Origin: Tomocerus qinae
Lineage: Eukaryota > Arthropoda > Collembola > Entomobryomorpha > Tomoceridae
DNA: 64,000 nucleotides
NCBI GenBank assembly: GCA_020055645.1
Contig: CM034546.1
Location: forward strand, 135,863,875 to 135,927,874
Direction of reading: 5' to 3'
Shown piece by piece: positions 61,564-64,000 of this stretch. The notes below the pieces were generated by a model, which saw only the letters and a program-made list of their open reading frames with translations, was not told the DNA's origin and did not search any database. The stretch's first letter is position 1. The number at the start of each line of letters is the position of its first letter. A program made the position numbers and the translations under genes.

Positions 61564-62189
61564 TGGTATGAATAAGAATAAGTATTTACTAAAAAGTAAA
61601 AAGTGTAAGTAAAAGGTCTAGACTTGAAGTAAAAGGTAGAAGCAAAAGCATTTGCTTAAAATCGAATGAATAAAAGAAAACTTTTACTGTGAAGCAAATA
61701 CTTTGCAATTATTGTAATATTTACTTCTGAATTTTGTACAGAACAAAAATTGGTTACTATGACTCAGCCAATCAGAGACCAGCAACGAATCACACTTATA
61801 CTCTTCAATTCACAAATGCGATTTCGTGGTCATCATTATAAGTAACCGGTCAGAGTTATCTATGAGTTACTTTAGAAAATTAATCGTGAATCCTACTAAC
61901 TAATCCTACTCTTTTGCGTGGGGAAGTAAAAGGTGAAGTTGCTATCGGAAAAGCTTCTAAATTTTTGAAGCAAATACTCAAAGTAGGAGTAAATTCAAGA
62001 TTTTATTCATACCAAAATGTAGTATTTACTTCTAACGGTAGTAAATGCTTCATGAAAATTATCAAATACTTTTACTCCTAGATTAAGCATAAGCAAAAGT
62101 AATTTACTAATATTTTTTATTCATACCAAAGGAACCTTTTACTTCAAAAACTTTAAGTAAAAAGCATAAGGTAGACCTTATTCACACCA
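61564..62189. mobile_element. possible MITE with GGTATGAATAAG-type ends
   Basis: The left end TGGTATGAATAAG and the right end CTTATTCACACCA are imperfect inverted repeats. Related motifs (TTCATACCAAA, AAGTAAAAGG and complements) recur inside. No target duplication was identified. Confidence 0.45.
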
Positions 62190-62919
62190 CTCAAAGGCTG
62201 CAGAAAAATGAACTTGAGGCTTCTGCTATAACATATGAGATGACATATCATGTTGTGTCGAAAATAAAAACTAAACGTTAAACACTTTACCCATTAATTT
62301 TATAGATACTGGTGACTTAGTGGCTAATGTATATAAAAGTTGGCAAAACTAAAATTTTAAAACATGCAGCATTGTATTAACTAAACTAAAGGGAGGGCGG
62401 AAATTATTTTATACTCTACTTTAGTTAACTTTATGTTTTGGCTCAGGAATTACATTAAAGCATCAAAAACTATTGTTTTCTTAAATTACTTATAGCGACA
62501 CTTTTCAATTGACAAATGTACTTAGCCCGTTAAATTACATTTAGCAAAACTTGACATAATAACCTGCAGTCAAGTTAGTAAATATACACAATAAAAGGAT
62601 GTCAATGGATGTATGTATATCCAAAAACCAAAGAGTACGTACACATTTCATTGGTTTTGGGTTTAACCTTTTCTCATGATTAATTTTTTACAATTGCTTT
62701 GCAATAAAATGCTCGGCCCGTACTCACTAATATTTAGGGCAACAAAAGTTGGCATAAACCATAGATTTCTAGATTATTGGGGTTTGAATTTTAAATATTA
62801 TGATTGAATTATTGAAAGCAGTATACTATATACATTCTAAATTATTTTGAATTATATATTTTCAACGATTCTATTATTTTGGAATATAATACAACTTTTG
62901 GGAGAAAAATCATCAGAAA
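62190..62919. other. region upstream of the receptor-like gene
   Basis: AT-rich sequence without an open frame. It presumably contains the promoter of the gene starting at 62920. Confidence 0.35.
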
Positions 62920-64000
62920 ATGAATTTAGGGCTACTCACGTTTGTTATTCAACTGACAGTTTCAGTGGGTCATACTCATACTGAAAGTAAAAGCTACTCC
63001 GAAATCCATGGATTAAATGTGATAATTAAGTCATTGGCAACAAACACCAGTGTCTCTATTCTATACGACGGACAGGTTCCTCTAATCCCTCAATCAGTAG
63101 CTGATTATGAACCAATTACTTTAATGCATACAGATAATATTACAAATCCGAAAACGGAAACAGTTTCTTTGTTGGCAAGTCGAAAATGGATTCTCCCTTA
63201 CACGAGAATAACTATAATTACCTCAACTAAAACCTTCCGAAATAATTTATTGGCCAAATGTCCATATATCTTTTATGAAGATCGATTAAGATTTTGTCGT
63301 GAAAATTTTGGTTACGAATTATTAATTTCTTACTACCAGTCCCATTACAATTACTACTACATTGATAATGAGTCTGGCTACCGTTTTTCTGACTACAAAA
63401 CAATTTTATTTCTACCGTTGGTCAATTTTCAATCTGATTTATTAATCAAAGATTCCTTTCCACTATCAAAGATTCAAATTTTATGCCTATCCTGTTTGTT
63501 ACTGTGTCCATCTGATGGTTTTACGGCTCTATTATTGGAAACGTCATTCCAAAATATTTCAGCCGAAATAATTCTTAACTTCACGGGGTATTTCGATACA
63601 TATCGGTATAGATTACCAAAATCTCAACAATGCATTCATCCTAACGGAACTCTAGTTTCAAGTAATGTCTCCAGTCAAAATGATAATCACATAATTAATC
63701 CATTCGTGCCACTAAAATTTGTGGACTTCGATACAGCACTTACTACTGTTTATTTGAAGGAATTGGACAGAGATTTAATTCCGCATCTTTCACACTTGAT
63801 ACCAAAATCAGGGGCTTATTTATCAAAATTTTCATCATTACGTATAATAACCGGAGACGAAGGATGGGATTTCATAACTTGCTATGGCAGTAGCGAATCA
63901 CTAAGATGGGAATTGTACATCACTCCATACGATTCAATTAGTTGGACTTTGATTTGTCTATCAACCATCTTTTTGTCCTTGACTGTCTCTATGCAAACAA
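62920..64000 (+). CDS. ionotropic-receptor-like membrane protein, 5' part
   Basis: A single uninterrupted frame of 360 codons from an ATG at 62920-62922, continuing past the window. A signal peptide (N-L-G-L-L-T-F-V-I-Q-L-T-V-S-V) starts it, followed by an extracellular region of about 315 residues with several possible N-glycosylation sites and no close resemblance to classical glutamate-receptor ligand domains. Near the end, F-I-T-C-Y, then W-E-L-Y-I-T-P-Y and S-W-T-L-I-C-L-S-T-I-F-L, mark the approach to the first transmembrane segment. This arrangement resembles a divergent ionotropic receptor family that I recall as abundant in springtails. The pore and remaining membrane segments lie outside the window. 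A role in chemosensation is inferred. Confidence 0.7.
   Translation, partial: MNLGLLTFVIQLTVSVGHTHTESKSYSEIHGLNVIIKSLATNTSVSILYDGQVPLIPQSVADYEPITLMHTDNITNPKTETVSLLASRKWILPYTRITIITSTKTFRNNLLAKCPYIFYEDRLRFCRENFGYELLISYYQSHYNYYYIDNESGYRFSDYKTILFLPLVNFQSDLLIKDSFPLSKIQILCLSCLLLCPSDGFTALLLETSFQNISAEIILNFTGYFDTYRYRLPKSQQCIHPNGTLVSSNVSSQNDNHIINPFVPLKFVDFDTALTTVYLKELDRDLIPHLSHLIPKSGAYLSKFSSLRIITGDEGWDFITCYGSSESLRWELYITPYDSISWTLICLSTIFLSLTVSMQT

Overview
The window looks like an arthropod nuclear genome. It is AT-rich, its genes carry many short GT-AG introns, and it holds chemoreceptors, C2H2 zinc-finger genes with N-terminal C-x2-C/C-x2-C modules, and dense small DNA transposons. The ionotropic-receptor-like protein at the right edge has a pre-membrane motif (FITCY ... 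W-E-L-Y-x-x-P-Y) that I associate with a family expanded in springtails (Collembola). That assignment is inference. All gene models were assembled by hand from splice sites and reading phase; no RNA evidence was available.

Layout. 0-16 kb: a head-to-tail duplication (about 2.27-9.95 kb and 9.95-15.87 kb), each copy carrying a gustatory-receptor-like gene on the minus strand. The right copy is intact (3 exons, 379 aa). The left copy keeps nearly identical exons 1 and 2, but its last exon is a diverged, frameshifted exon of another receptor. 16-19.6 kb: a complete 14-exon SLC13 (INDY-type) carboxylate transporter that needs an 18-nt and a 2-nt micro-exon. 20-22 kb: a zinc-finger gene. 23-25 kb: minisatellite, a Helitron-like fragment fused to a relic zinc-finger exon, and a hAT-type MITE. 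26.1-30.6 kb: a 1430-aa protein with a CARD-like N-terminus, an NB-ARC-type NTPase and a long LRR-like region, an NLR-like architecture. 31.3-33.6 kb and 52.4-54.7 kb: two paralogous zinc-finger genes with the same three-exon structure, including a 189-nt middle exon in both. 34-39.6 kb: almost entirely repeats (foldback, palindromes, tandem arrays, MITEs, a Helitron-like copy). 42.4-47.2 kb: zinc-finger coding exons whose phases join into one 1232-aa, 27-finger protein. 48.6-49.5 kb: a secreted ricin-B-type lectin with a shortened C-terminus. 49.6-52.2 kb: a DUF4806-type gene with one in-frame stop, bracketed by inverted repeats. 56.3-57.5 kb: a complete two-exon gustatory-receptor-like gene. 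58-62.2 kb: nested and foldback transposons with visible target duplications. 62.9-64 kb: the 5' part of an ionotropic-receptor-like gene running off the window.

The genes do not form a pathway. They fall into three functional groups: chemosensation, transcription-factor-like zinc fingers, and possible innate recognition (NLR-like protein, lectin). The most unusual items are the CARD/NB-ARC/LRR-like protein, the predicted 2-nt exon, the exon replacement between the duplicated receptors, and the transposon-like bracket around the DUF4806 gene.
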